Positions 25,663 through 32,074 of a DNA stretch of 37,234 nucleotides are shown here, piece by piece. The translations under genes were made by a program, and so were the position numbers. Below the pieces are notes generated by a model. It ran no database searches. It was given only the letters and a program-made list of their open reading frames with translations, and was not told where the DNA came from. Each line of letters opens with the position of its first letter. Positions within the stretch are counted from its first letter, which is position 1. Source of the stretch: Acidimicrobiaceae bacterium (GTDB taxonomy: Bacteria > Actinomycetota > Acidimicrobiia > Acidimicrobiales > Ilumatobacteraceae); contig JAHEDX010000039.1 in NCBI GenBank assembly GCA_024641005.1, forward strand, positions 1 through 37,234. Direction: 5' to 3'.

Positions 25663-25684
25663 TCCGTGGCACACTGTGAGGACC

Positions 25685-26368
25685 GTGAACACCCTGCTCT
25701 TCATCGAGGACGACGACGGCATCCGCCTCGCTCTCCGGCTCGCTCTCGAGGACGAGGGGTACACGGTGCACGAGGCCGTCAACGGCACCGAGGGTCTCGA
25801 AACGTTCCGTCAACACGAGGTCGATCTGGTGCTGCTCGACCTGCGACTCCCCGACATGTCCGGGTTCGACGTGTGTCGAGCATTGCGCTCCGACAGCATC
25901 GTCCCGATCATCATCATCACGGCTCAGACCGATACCTACGACATGGTCGCCGGGCTCGAGGCCGGAGCCGACGACTATGTCACCAAGCCGGTGGTTCCCA
26001 AAGAGTTGGCAGCCCGAATTCGTGCATTGCTGCGGCGCGTCCATCTCCAGGAGAGCATCCCGTCGCCCCGGTCGATGAAGTTCGGCGACATCGAACTTCG
26101 TCGTGAGCAGGGCATCGTGCTGCGCCAGGGCGACGAGCTGAGCCTGACGAAGACCGAGTACCGGTTGTTGTGCGAGTTCGCCGATCATGCCGGCGCCGTG
26201 TTGTCACGTGATCAATTGCTCGAACGCGTGTGGGGCTACGAGTATCTGGGTGATTCCCGGCTGGTCGACGCTCACGTTCGGCGCTTGCGGTTGAAAGTCG
26301 AAGACCATCCGGATGACCCGAAACTGATCGTGACGGTGCGAGGCATCGGCTACCGCCTGATCTCCTGA
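25685..26368 (+). CDS. OmpR-family response regulator, MtrA-like, second copy
   Basis: A 227-aa regulator with receiver motifs IEDDDG, the phospho-acceptor in LVLLDLRLPDMSG, IITAQTDTYD and KPV (instead of the usual KPF). The winged-helix domain has LTKTEYRLLCEFADHAGAVLSRDQ, VWGYEYLGDSRLVDAHVRRLRLKVE and a TVRGIGYRL ending. Its overall pattern parallels the regulator at 14669-15349. GTG 25685 follows CACACT after 9 nt. It faces away from its presumed kinase gene, unlike the collinear first module. Confidence 0.92.
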   Translation: MNTLLFIEDDDGIRLALRLALEDEGYTVHEAVNGTEGLETFRQHEVDLVLLDLRLPDMSGFDVCRALRSDSIVPIIIITAQTDTYDMVAGLEAGADDYVTKPVVPKELAARIRALLRRVHLQESIPSPRSMKFGDIELRREQGIVLRQGDELSLTKTEYRLLCEFADHAGAVLSRDQLLERVWGYEYLGDSRLVDAHVRRLRLKVEDHPDDPKLIVTVRGIGYRLIS

Positions 26369-26407
26369 CTGCCATCGCGTCGGCGGATCCGGGCGGATCC
26401 GGAGGGT

Positions 26408-27160
26408 TCAGGTCGGCCAGATGGGCCGGCGCTTCTCACGGAAGGCTGCCATTCCCTCAGCGGCGTCAGGTCCGTTGAACATCCGCTCGCTGAGGGCGCC
26501 CATCTCGGCGAAGGCTTCCGAGCGTTCGAGTCGAGGGACACGATCGAGCAATCGCTTCGTCTCGGCCACCGCCCGCGGGGCCCCGGCACGGATGCCATCG
26601 CACAGCGCTCCCACGGTCTCGGCCACGTCGTCGCTCACGTGGGTGATGAGACCCATCGAGCGGGCCTCGCCCGCGTCGAAGGGTTCACCGGTCAGCATCG
26701 CCGCCGCGATCTTGCTCGCATGGACGCGACGCAGAATCGGCACCGAGATGATCGCCGGCGCGACGCCGATCCGTACCTCGGTCAGAGCGAAGGACACGGA
26801 CGGGTGCACGACCACCAGGTCACACGAGGCCATCAAGCCGATCCCGCCTGCCCGAACAGCGCCCTCGACCGCGGCGATGGTAGGGACTGTCGAGTCCATG
26901 AGTTGTTCCAACACTGCGACGAACGGCCGCGAGTCCGTTGCGCCGCCACCGGTCGACCGTTCTTTGAGATCTGCACCGGCGCAGAACGCGGGGCCTTCGT
27001 GGCGTACGACGATCGCCCTGGCGGTCGACGACGAGGCAGCTGAGAGCAGATCACCGAGTTCGGAGACGAGTTGGAGTGACAGCGCGTTGCGGTTGTGTTG
27101 TGAGTCGAGCGTGATGGTGGCGATGTCACCTTCGAGGTCGAGACGGACGAGTTCTCCCAT
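26408..27160 (-). CDS. Enoyl-CoA hydratase/isomerase family protein
   Basis: A 250-aa crotonase-fold protein. It has NALSLQLVSELGDLL, the first oxyanion-hole segment EGPAFCAGADLKE, and AVEGAVRAGGIGLMASCDLVV with the second oxyanion glycine region. The usual first catalytic Glu position is occupied by Val (ALTEVRIGVAPA retains the second Glu-containing segment), so the exact reaction is unsure. It is probably an acyl-CoA hydratase or isomerase in fatty-acid degradation. ATG 27160 (MGELVRLD) is chosen over an ATG 57 nt upstream, which adds an unlike-family basic extension, and has TACGGT 8 nt before it. Confidence 0.88.
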   Translation of the reverse strand: MGELVRLDLEGDIATITLDSQHNRNALSLQLVSELGDLLSAASSSTARAIVVRHEGPAFCAGADLKERSTGGGATDSRPFVAVLEQLMDSTVPTIAAVEGAVRAGGIGLMASCDLVVVHPSVSFALTEVRIGVAPAIISVPILRRVHASKIAAAMLTGEPFDAGEARSMGLITHVSDDVAETVGALCDGIRAGAPRAVAETKRLLDRVPRLERSEAFAEMGALSERMFNGPDAAEGMAAFREKRRPIWPT

Positions 27161-27168
27161 GGTCAGCG

Positions 27169-27174
27169 ACCGTA
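27169..27174 (-). promoter_or_regulatory. -10 box of the enoyl-CoA hydratase gene
   Basis: TACGGT on the minus strand lies 8 nt before ATG 27160. Confidence 0.5.
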
Positions 27175-27288
27175 GTGTCCTCGATCGGCCGGATCGCGAG
27201 GCGAGGCGACCGGTCATGGCCGGCGCCCGGGTCGCGCGACGTGGGATCAGGCGCCTGCAGCGGGCCTGCTGGCCCGTGGTTCGTACGC

Positions 27289-29190
27289 TCAGTCTTCGCG
27301 AAGGTGCCGCAAGAACGTCTCGACCTCGCCGCGGTCGCGCGTTCTCTTCATGGGAGGCAACGCCTTGATGATGTCCCAGCGGTACCTGGCCGAGCCGAGT
27401 CTCGAGTCGAGCACGGCCACGACCCCGTGGTCGGTGGCGTTGCGAATCAAACGTCCCGACGCCTGGGCGAGCAGGGTTGCCGCACGGGGTACGTCGATCT
27501 GGGAGAACGCGCTCGGCCCGAGTTGTTCCCTGCGTGCGGACAGCAGGGGATCGTCGGGTCGGGGAAATGGCAGTTTGTCGATCACGACGAGCGACAGCGT
27601 GCTACCGGGGACGTCGACGCCCTGGAACATCCCGGTCGTCGCGAAGAGGCAGGTCTCCTCCGATTCGGCGAACTTCCGCACCAGCGCCGGTTTCGGCAGG
27701 TCACGTTGTGTGAGGATCGGCACCGAGACCTTGTCGCGGACAGCATCGACCGCGTCGTCCATGGCTGCCCAACTCGTGAACAGGGCCAGCGTGCGCCCGC
27801 CGGCCGCCTCGATCAGGGCGATCAACTCTTCCGCGACTGCGGCGCGGAACTTCGGCGACTTGGGGGGTGGGAGGTGCATCGCGCAGTACAACATCGCCTG
27901 GGCGTCGTAGTCGAACGGGCTACCGACATCAGCCTCGGTGGTGGTCGACTCGGGCAGCCCGACCCGTCGGCTGAGCGATGACGGGATGGTGGCGCTCGTG
28001 AGGATCGCGGTGTGCTGCTCCCATACACCGAGGCTCAGCGTGGGCCCGACGTCGAGCGGGGCGATCTCGAGTCTCGGGTTGTCGCGGTTTCCGGACACGA
28101 ACGGCACGGTGCCGTCCCCCGCCCGCAACGCAGCTTCGACCGATTCCATCGTGCGAGTGATCATGCGTTGGGCGCGCAACTTGCGCTGTTGGGCGTCTTC
28201 GACGCTGGTGTCGATGGCCTGGACCGCCTCGCCGACTCGTGTCAGGCGGAGTTGTGCCTCGTGCAACCCCTCGACGATCGCGTCGGGAAGGGGTGTCGCC
28301 AATCGTTGACCTGCGAACGGTGACAACGCGTCGCGCATGACCGACGCAAGATCGGTGATCGCTCCGATGAGCTGAGGATCTTCGAGGAACCGGCGAACCG
28401 TCGCACCGACCGTGACGAATCGCCCGGGCGCGATCTGCACTCCGACGGTGTCGCTCATCGTGTCCTCGAGCACGTGTGCCTCGTCGAAGATGATCAGGTC
28501 GTGTTCAGGCAGGATGGCGCCGCCACTGCCCACGTGTAGGCCGTACAGGTGGGTGTTGACGACGACGACGTCAGCGGCCTGGGCGCGGCGCCTGGCGAGT
28601 TCTGCGAAGCATTCCTGGCCCATCGGACAGCGGTCGGCGCCAGGACATTCGTCCGAGCCCACGCTGACGGCCTTCCATGACGCGTCACCGGGGTTCCAGT
28701 CCAACTCGGCCTGGTCGCCGGTCGCGCTGGTTGCCGCCCATTCTCCGAGTTGCTTGATCTCGAGTTTCGTGGTGGCTGCCATGTCGTCGATCTCGAGTTG
28801 GGCCTGGGCTGGATCGTTGGTCTCGCGGAGGCGCTGCAGGCAGATGTAGTTGCTGCGACCCTTCAACACGGCCCACTCGACGTCGATGCCCTGGCGCACC
28901 AACTCGGCTTGGAGGAACGGGAGATCCTTGCTGGCGAGCTGATCTTGCAGTGCCTTGGTTGCCGTGGCGACGACCGTCCGTCGGCCGGACACGATTGCGG
29001 GGATCAGATACGCCAGCGTCTTGCCGGTGCCGGTGCCGGCCTGCACGACGAGATGGCGGCCCTGTTCGATCGCATCGGCGACGAGCTCGGCCATCTCGCG
29101 TTGGCCGAGCCGTTCTTCCGCGGCGGGTAGGGCGGCCGTGACGGCGTCGAGGACCACGACCGCCGAAGCGGTCGCGCGTGGGACGCTCAT
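27289..29190 (-). CDS. DinG/XPD-type iron-sulfur DNA helicase
   Basis: This 633-aa superfamily 2 helicase has the Q-motif region GQREMAELV, Walker A AGTGTGKT (residues 51-58), the four-cysteine Fe-S insertion (NYIC ... DECPGADRCPMGQEC), the DEAH box in LIIFDEAHVLED, motif III-like ILTSATIP, and the C-terminal motifs TTGMFQGVDVPGS and QASGRLIRNATDHG. It is the actinobacterial DinG/YoaA-like family, unwinding 5' overhang, R-loop or G4 structures in DNA repair. There is no exonuclease domain. ATG 29190 overlaps the uppS stop (ATGA), so it is the second gene of that unit. Confidence 0.93.
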   Translation of the reverse strand: MSVPRATASAVVVLDAVTAALPAAEERLGQREMAELVADAIEQGRHLVVQAGTGTGKTLAYLIPAIVSGRRTVVATATKALQDQLASKDLPFLQAELVRQGIDVEWAVLKGRSNYICLQRLRETNDPAQAQLEIDDMAATTKLEIKQLGEWAATSATGDQAELDWNPGDASWKAVSVGSDECPGADRCPMGQECFAELARRRAQAADVVVVNTHLYGLHVGSGGAILPEHDLIIFDEAHVLEDTMSDTVGVQIAPGRFVTVGATVRRFLEDPQLIGAITDLASVMRDALSPFAGQRLATPLPDAIVEGLHEAQLRLTRVGEAVQAIDTSVEDAQQRKLRAQRMITRTMESVEAALRAGDGTVPFVSGNRDNPRLEIAPLDVGPTLSLGVWEQHTAILTSATIPSSLSRRVGLPESTTTEADVGSPFDYDAQAMLYCAMHLPPPKSPKFRAAVAEELIALIEAAGGRTLALFTSWAAMDDAVDAVRDKVSVPILTQRDLPKPALVRKFAESEETCLFATTGMFQGVDVPGSTLSLVVIDKLPFPRPDDPLLSARREQLGPSAFSQIDVPRAATLLAQASGRLIRNATDHGVVAVLDSRLGSARYRWDIIKALPPMKRTRDRGEVETFLRHLRED

Positions 29191-29903
29191 CGAACGAGTG
29201 CGATCGCAGCGTCGAGGTCGGCGGCGTCGAAGTCAGGCCAGGCAGCGGTGGTGAAGTGGATCTTCGAGCCGGCGCTCTGCCAGAGCAAGAAGTTCGACAC
29301 CCGCTGCTCGCCGCTGGTGCGCACCATCACATCGACGGGTGGCAGCTCCGGCAGGTACAGGTGAGCGTCGATCGTCTCGGGTGTGATCGCTTCGCCCGCC
29401 GACCTCGCGGCGCGGACTGCGCTCATGAGCTCGGTTCGGCCGCCGTAGTCGAAGGCGACGGTCAACACCATGCCGGTGTTCGAGGCAGTGTCGTTGATCG
29501 CTTTGCGGATCGCCCGCTGGACGTACTTGGGGGTGCGCGCCGCAGCGCTGTCGAAGGGACGTCCGATCCACTGGACGCGAACGTTGAGGTCGTTCAGTTC
29601 GCGAACCCGTCCGAACAACTTCTCGTGCAGACCGAGGATGTGGCGCACCTCGCCCCGGGGCCGAACCCAGTTCTCGGTCGAAAAGCCGAAGACGGTGAGC
29701 CAGCCCACGTTTCGGGTGACCGCGACACGGACGATGCGAGCGAGATTCTCCTCGCCTTCGGTGTGGCCCGCAGTACGAGGAAGATCACGGTTGCCGGCCC
29801 ACCTGCCGTTGCCGTCCATGATGCACGCGACATGCAGCGGTCGCAGCGGAGACGAAACCCCGGAGGGCTCATCCGTTCCGGTTGCGCTGATCGTGTCGTT
29901 CAC
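29187..29903 (-). CDS. uppS: cis-Prenyltransferase (UppS family), lacking the C-terminal RxG
   Basis: A 238-aa enzyme expected to condense isopentenyl diphosphates onto an allylic primer, making the polyprenyl diphosphate lipid carrier for cell wall and glycan synthesis. Catalytic features are intact: HVACIMDGNGRWA (Asp30 equals Asp26 of E. coli UppS), GHTEG, LTVFGFSTENWVRP, AFDYGGRTEL and VRTSGEQRVSNFLLWQ. Two features differ. At the position of E. coli Glu213 (YAEL, a Mg site) it has Lys214 (AGSKIHF), and the protein ends at IALVR, before the family's C-terminal RRFGG. Both missing elements are present in the divergent neighbour. GTG 29903 is supported by TACCGT 9 nt upstream. The stop overlaps the helicase start. 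Confidence 0.92.
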   Translation of the reverse strand: MNDTISATGTDEPSGVSSPLRPLHVACIMDGNGRWAGNRDLPRTAGHTEGEENLARIVRVAVTRNVGWLTVFGFSTENWVRPRGEVRHILGLHEKLFGRVRELNDLNVRVQWIGRPFDSAAARTPKYVQRAIRKAINDTASNTGMVLTVAFDYGGRTELMSAVRAARSAGEAITPETIDAHLYLPELPPVDVMVRTSGEQRVSNFLLWQSAGSKIHFTTAAWPDFDAADLDAAIALVR

Positions 29904-29912
29904 AGGCAACCC

Positions 29913-29918
29913 ACGGTA
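29913..29918 (-). promoter_or_regulatory. -10 box of the uppS-helicase unit
   Basis: TACCGT on the minus strand is 9 nt before GTG 29903, in the 64-bp spacer shared with the divergent paralogue. Confidence 0.5.
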
Positions 29919-29967
29919 GTGGCAGGGGAGGCGGGCGAGACGGGCTTTGGCGTGGGAGAATGCATGG

Positions 29968-30561
29968 GTGAAGCAGTCCACCCCGGTGCCGACGCCCGAC
30001 CCTGCCCAGCGGCCATCGAGAGCGAAGGCGCCGAACTCGTCACTTCGTCACGTCCTGCTGGTGGGTGGAACCTTGGGGGAGTGGGCGGCGATGTCCGATG
30101 CCGAATGGTCGCACCGCGTGGGGGAGTTGGGTGCGCTGTGTGCCGATCTCGGGATTCCGTGGTTGACCTTGAGGGCCTACGAGCAAGGGCGTGACGAGGC
30201 GGCCGGCAATCTGACGCGTTGGCAGCACTCGGTCGACGGGTGTGACATCGTCATCGATCCGTCCGGGGACGGGCGTCAGCGCTTCGCCGACGCGATGCAA
30301 CGGCTCGATCGCGCCGACGAGGTCAACGAAGCATCGGTTGCCGCTGCGCTGTACGAGCCGGCGGACTCCGAGCCCGACCTGGTCGTCGTGTTGGGTCCAC
30401 CGACCCAGCTGCCACCATCGCTGGTGTGGGAGCTCGCCTATGCCGAACTGGTCTTCGCCCCGGCATCGTGGCAGCAGCTCGCCGCCGCTGATCTCGCGGG
30501 CGCGGTGGCCGATTTCTCCAGCCGGCGTCGTAGGTTCGGCGGTCTCGACGACGATGAGTGA
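29968..30561 (+). CDS. Degenerate UppS paralogue, possible NgBR/Nus1-like accessory subunit
   Basis: This 197-aa protein aligns with UppS at both ends but lacks the catalytic machinery. HVLLVGGTLGEWA (residues 28-40) matches HVACIMDGNGRWA with the catalytic Asp replaced by Gly34. GIPWLTLRAYEQ replaces the LTVFGFSTENW region, and the RTSGExRxS substrate motif is replaced by VLGPPTQLP. It keeps LVWELAYAELVF (Glu160 equals E. coli Glu213) and the C-terminal RRRRFGG (RxG at 189-191), which the adjacent UppS lacks. In eukaryotic NgBR, a catalytically dead cis-prenyltransferase homologue, the RxG completes the partner's active site. A similar role is inferred. GTG 29968 follows GAGAAT by 6 nt. It overlaps recO by 8 nt. 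Confidence 0.82.
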   Translation: MKQSTPVPTPDPAQRPSRAKAPNSSLRHVLLVGGTLGEWAAMSDAEWSHRVGELGALCADLGIPWLTLRAYEQGRDEAAGNLTRWQHSVDGCDIVIDPSGDGRQRFADAMQRLDRADEVNEASVAAALYEPADSEPDLVVVLGPPTQLPPSLVWELAYAELVFAPASWQQLAAADLAGAVADFSSRRRRFGGLDDDE

Positions 30562-31282
30562 GCTGTACCGCGATGTCGGTGTCGTGCTGCGCACGTACAA
30601 GCTGCGCGAGTCCGATCGCATCGTGGTGTTCATGACCGCCGAGAACGGCAAGGTTCGCGCCGTCGCCAAGGGAGTACGAAAGACGAAATCGAAGTTCGGG
30701 TCCCGACTCGAACCGATGAGCCATGTCCGTCTGTTGCTGTACCGCGGCCGCGAGCTCGACATCGTCAGCCAAGCCGAGTCGGTCGAGCCATTGTCGCCGT
30801 TGCTCTCCACGCTCGATCGGGCGTCCCAAGGTATGGCTGCGATCGAGGCCGTCGACCAACTCGGCCTCGAACGAGAACCGAATCCCCACCTCTATCGCAT
30901 GGCGGTCGGCGTGTTGCGCACGATCGCGGCGCGCCCGTCGGCCCTCAACGTGCCGGCGTTCTACTGGAAGCTCCTCGCGGCAGAAGGCCTCGAGCCTCAT
31001 CTCGACGCGTGTGTTCGGTGCGGAGAGTCAGAGCCCGAGGCCCAGCTCGTGTCGTTCGACGTGAACGAGGGTGGGGTGATGTGTCGGGCGTGTCGGTCCG
31101 GGGTGCCGATATCACCAGCTGCACTCGGGATCATGCGTGACATCCTCGGAGGGCGCCTCAACGAGGCGCTCTCACTCGACGAGTCTCCGGCCACACATGA
31201 GGTCGGCGGGCTGGCGACACGGGCCCTCGAACACCACATCGAGCGCCGACTCAAGGCCGTCGCCATGTTCGAACGGCACTGA
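30554..31282 (+). CDS. recO: DNA repair protein RecO
   Basis: A 242-aa recombination mediator that helps load RecA at gaps, with RecR. The N-terminal OB domain begins LYRDVGVVLRTYKLRESDRIVVF and continues KVRAVAKGVRKTKSKFGSRLEPM. A helical domain follows, with a zinc site CVRCGE ... CRACRSG. The C-terminal helix (LEHHIERRLKAVAMFE) is typical. ATG 30554 overlaps the end of the UppS-like gene by 8 nt, so recO depends on it for translation. In many actinobacteria recO lies directly beside uppS, which suggests the degenerate gene sits in the ancestral uppS position. Confidence 0.93.
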   Translation: MSELYRDVGVVLRTYKLRESDRIVVFMTAENGKVRAVAKGVRKTKSKFGSRLEPMSHVRLLLYRGRELDIVSQAESVEPLSPLLSTLDRASQGMAAIEAVDQLGLEREPNPHLYRMAVGVLRTIAARPSALNVPAFYWKLLAAEGLEPHLDACVRCGESEPEAQLVSFDVNEGGVMCRACRSGVPISPAALGIMRDILGGRLNEALSLDESPATHEVGGLATRALEHHIERRLKAVAMFERH

Positions 31283-31321
31283 CGAACACTCGCCGGGTTG
31301 GCGCCCCACGACGGGATGTGT

Positions 31322-31801
31322 TCAGGCGTGCCAGTCGAGGACTTCGCCCGCGCCGCCGAGCAGCATCGTGCCCGGAAACACCCGCAGTCGCCACGGTGTG
31401 AGTTCGAGCACCGCAAACTCAGGTCGCGTCGGATCGGTCCACACCGGGATGATCGCGGGGTCGTAGCCGACCGACCCGGGAGCGTTCTTGAACAAGTTCC
31501 AGATTCGGATGCAGGTGTCGTCATCGTGATGCCACGTCACACGACACTCGGCGGTGGCGATGTCGTGCTGAGCGTCCCAGTAGCTGACCGATACGTAGGG
31601 ACTGTGCGCGATGCCCGCAACCTTGACCGGCGTGGGACCGGTGGCGATCCATCCGGTCAGTCGCTCACCGTCGAACTGCCAGATCGGGTGCAGCACACGG
31701 GAGCGGGGGCGATTCGCAGCATCGACGGTGGCAACGGTTGCCCACACGATTCGGTGTGCCACGTCGATGAACGGTGACGAGATCTGCTGGAGCGAGGCCA
31801 T
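31322..31801 (-). CDS. PPOX-fold (pyridoxamine 5'-phosphate oxidase-like) protein
   Basis: A 159-aa split-barrel flavin/F420-binding type protein. The N-terminal helix is followed by VWATVATVDAANRPRSRVLHPIW, where the Arg-Ser-Arg loop commonly binds cofactor phosphate. Then come GWIATGPTPVKVAGIAHSP, VSVSYWDAQHDIATAECRV and a C-terminal LELTPWRLRVFP strand pair. Actinobacterial members often use F420 or heme; this one cannot be assigned. GAGGAT lies 6 nt before ATG 31801. It is divergent from glyS across the tandem repeat. Confidence 0.85.
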   Translation of the reverse strand: MASLQQISSPFIDVAHRIVWATVATVDAANRPRSRVLHPIWQFDGERLTGWIATGPTPVKVAGIAHSPYVSVSYWDAQHDIATAECRVTWHHDDDTCIRIWNLFKNAPGSVGYDPAIIPVWTDPTRPEFAVLELTPWRLRVFPGTMLLGGAGEVLDWHA

Positions 31802-31851
31802 GAACGGATCCTCTCACGCCGGCGGGAGCGCCGCCATCGGACGAGGTGCCT

Positions 31852-31980
31852 GTGCCAGGTCAGAACGTCCGGTGCCCGGTCAGAACGTCCGGTGCCCGGT
31901 CAGAACGTCCGGTGCCCGGTCAGAACGTCCGGTGCCAGGTCAGAACGTCCGGTGCCAGGTCAGAACGTCCGGTGCCAGAT
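31852..31980. repeat. 20-bp tandem direct repeat, six core copies
   Basis: CAGAACGTCC occurs six times exactly 20 bp apart (31861, 31881, 31901, 31921, 31941, 31961), alternating with GGTGCCAGGT or GGTGCCCGGT. The variable base gives the order A, C, C, C, A, A, A, the first and last half-units being slightly altered. A frame reads through on the plus strand, but 20 is not a multiple of 3 and the region lies between divergent start codons, so I treat it as non-coding. It could be an array of protein-binding sites for the glyS or PPOX promoters, or a simple variable-number repeat. Confidence 0.95.
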
Positions 31981-32059
31981 CGTCAAGCCCGACGGTGTGG
32001 CATCGCTGTTGCACGAGAGCCGTCGATGAAGTCCCCAGTGAAATCACCGGGCGTGCATC

Positions 32060-32065
32060 TAGCCT
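32060..32065 (+). promoter_or_regulatory. -10 box of glyS
   Basis: TAGCCT is 9 nt before ATG 32075 and 80 bp after the end of the tandem repeat. Confidence 0.55.
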
Positions 32066-32074
32066 GGACGCCCT

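Noticed and set aside
25549-25684. Small Cys-containing protein in the kinase/regulator spacer (MFVAVCDESTPRLCDFCNKEP)
   Set aside because: The frame continues as an out-of-frame reading of the response regulator gene. There is no -10 or Shine-Dalgarno sequence at the ATG, and the spacer carries likely operator elements.
31284-31323. Terminator between recO and the PPOX gene (GAACAC...GTGTTC)
   Set aside because: It has only 6-bp arms separated by 28 nt, without a T-run; too weak to call.
31852-31980. CRISPR array
   Set aside because: Units are contiguous 20-mers without unique spacers, and no cas gene is nearby.
31981-32074. T-box or glycine riboswitch before glyS
   Set aside because: The -10 box 9 nt before ATG leaves no room for a leader RNA, and no T-box or glycine aptamer sequence is visible.
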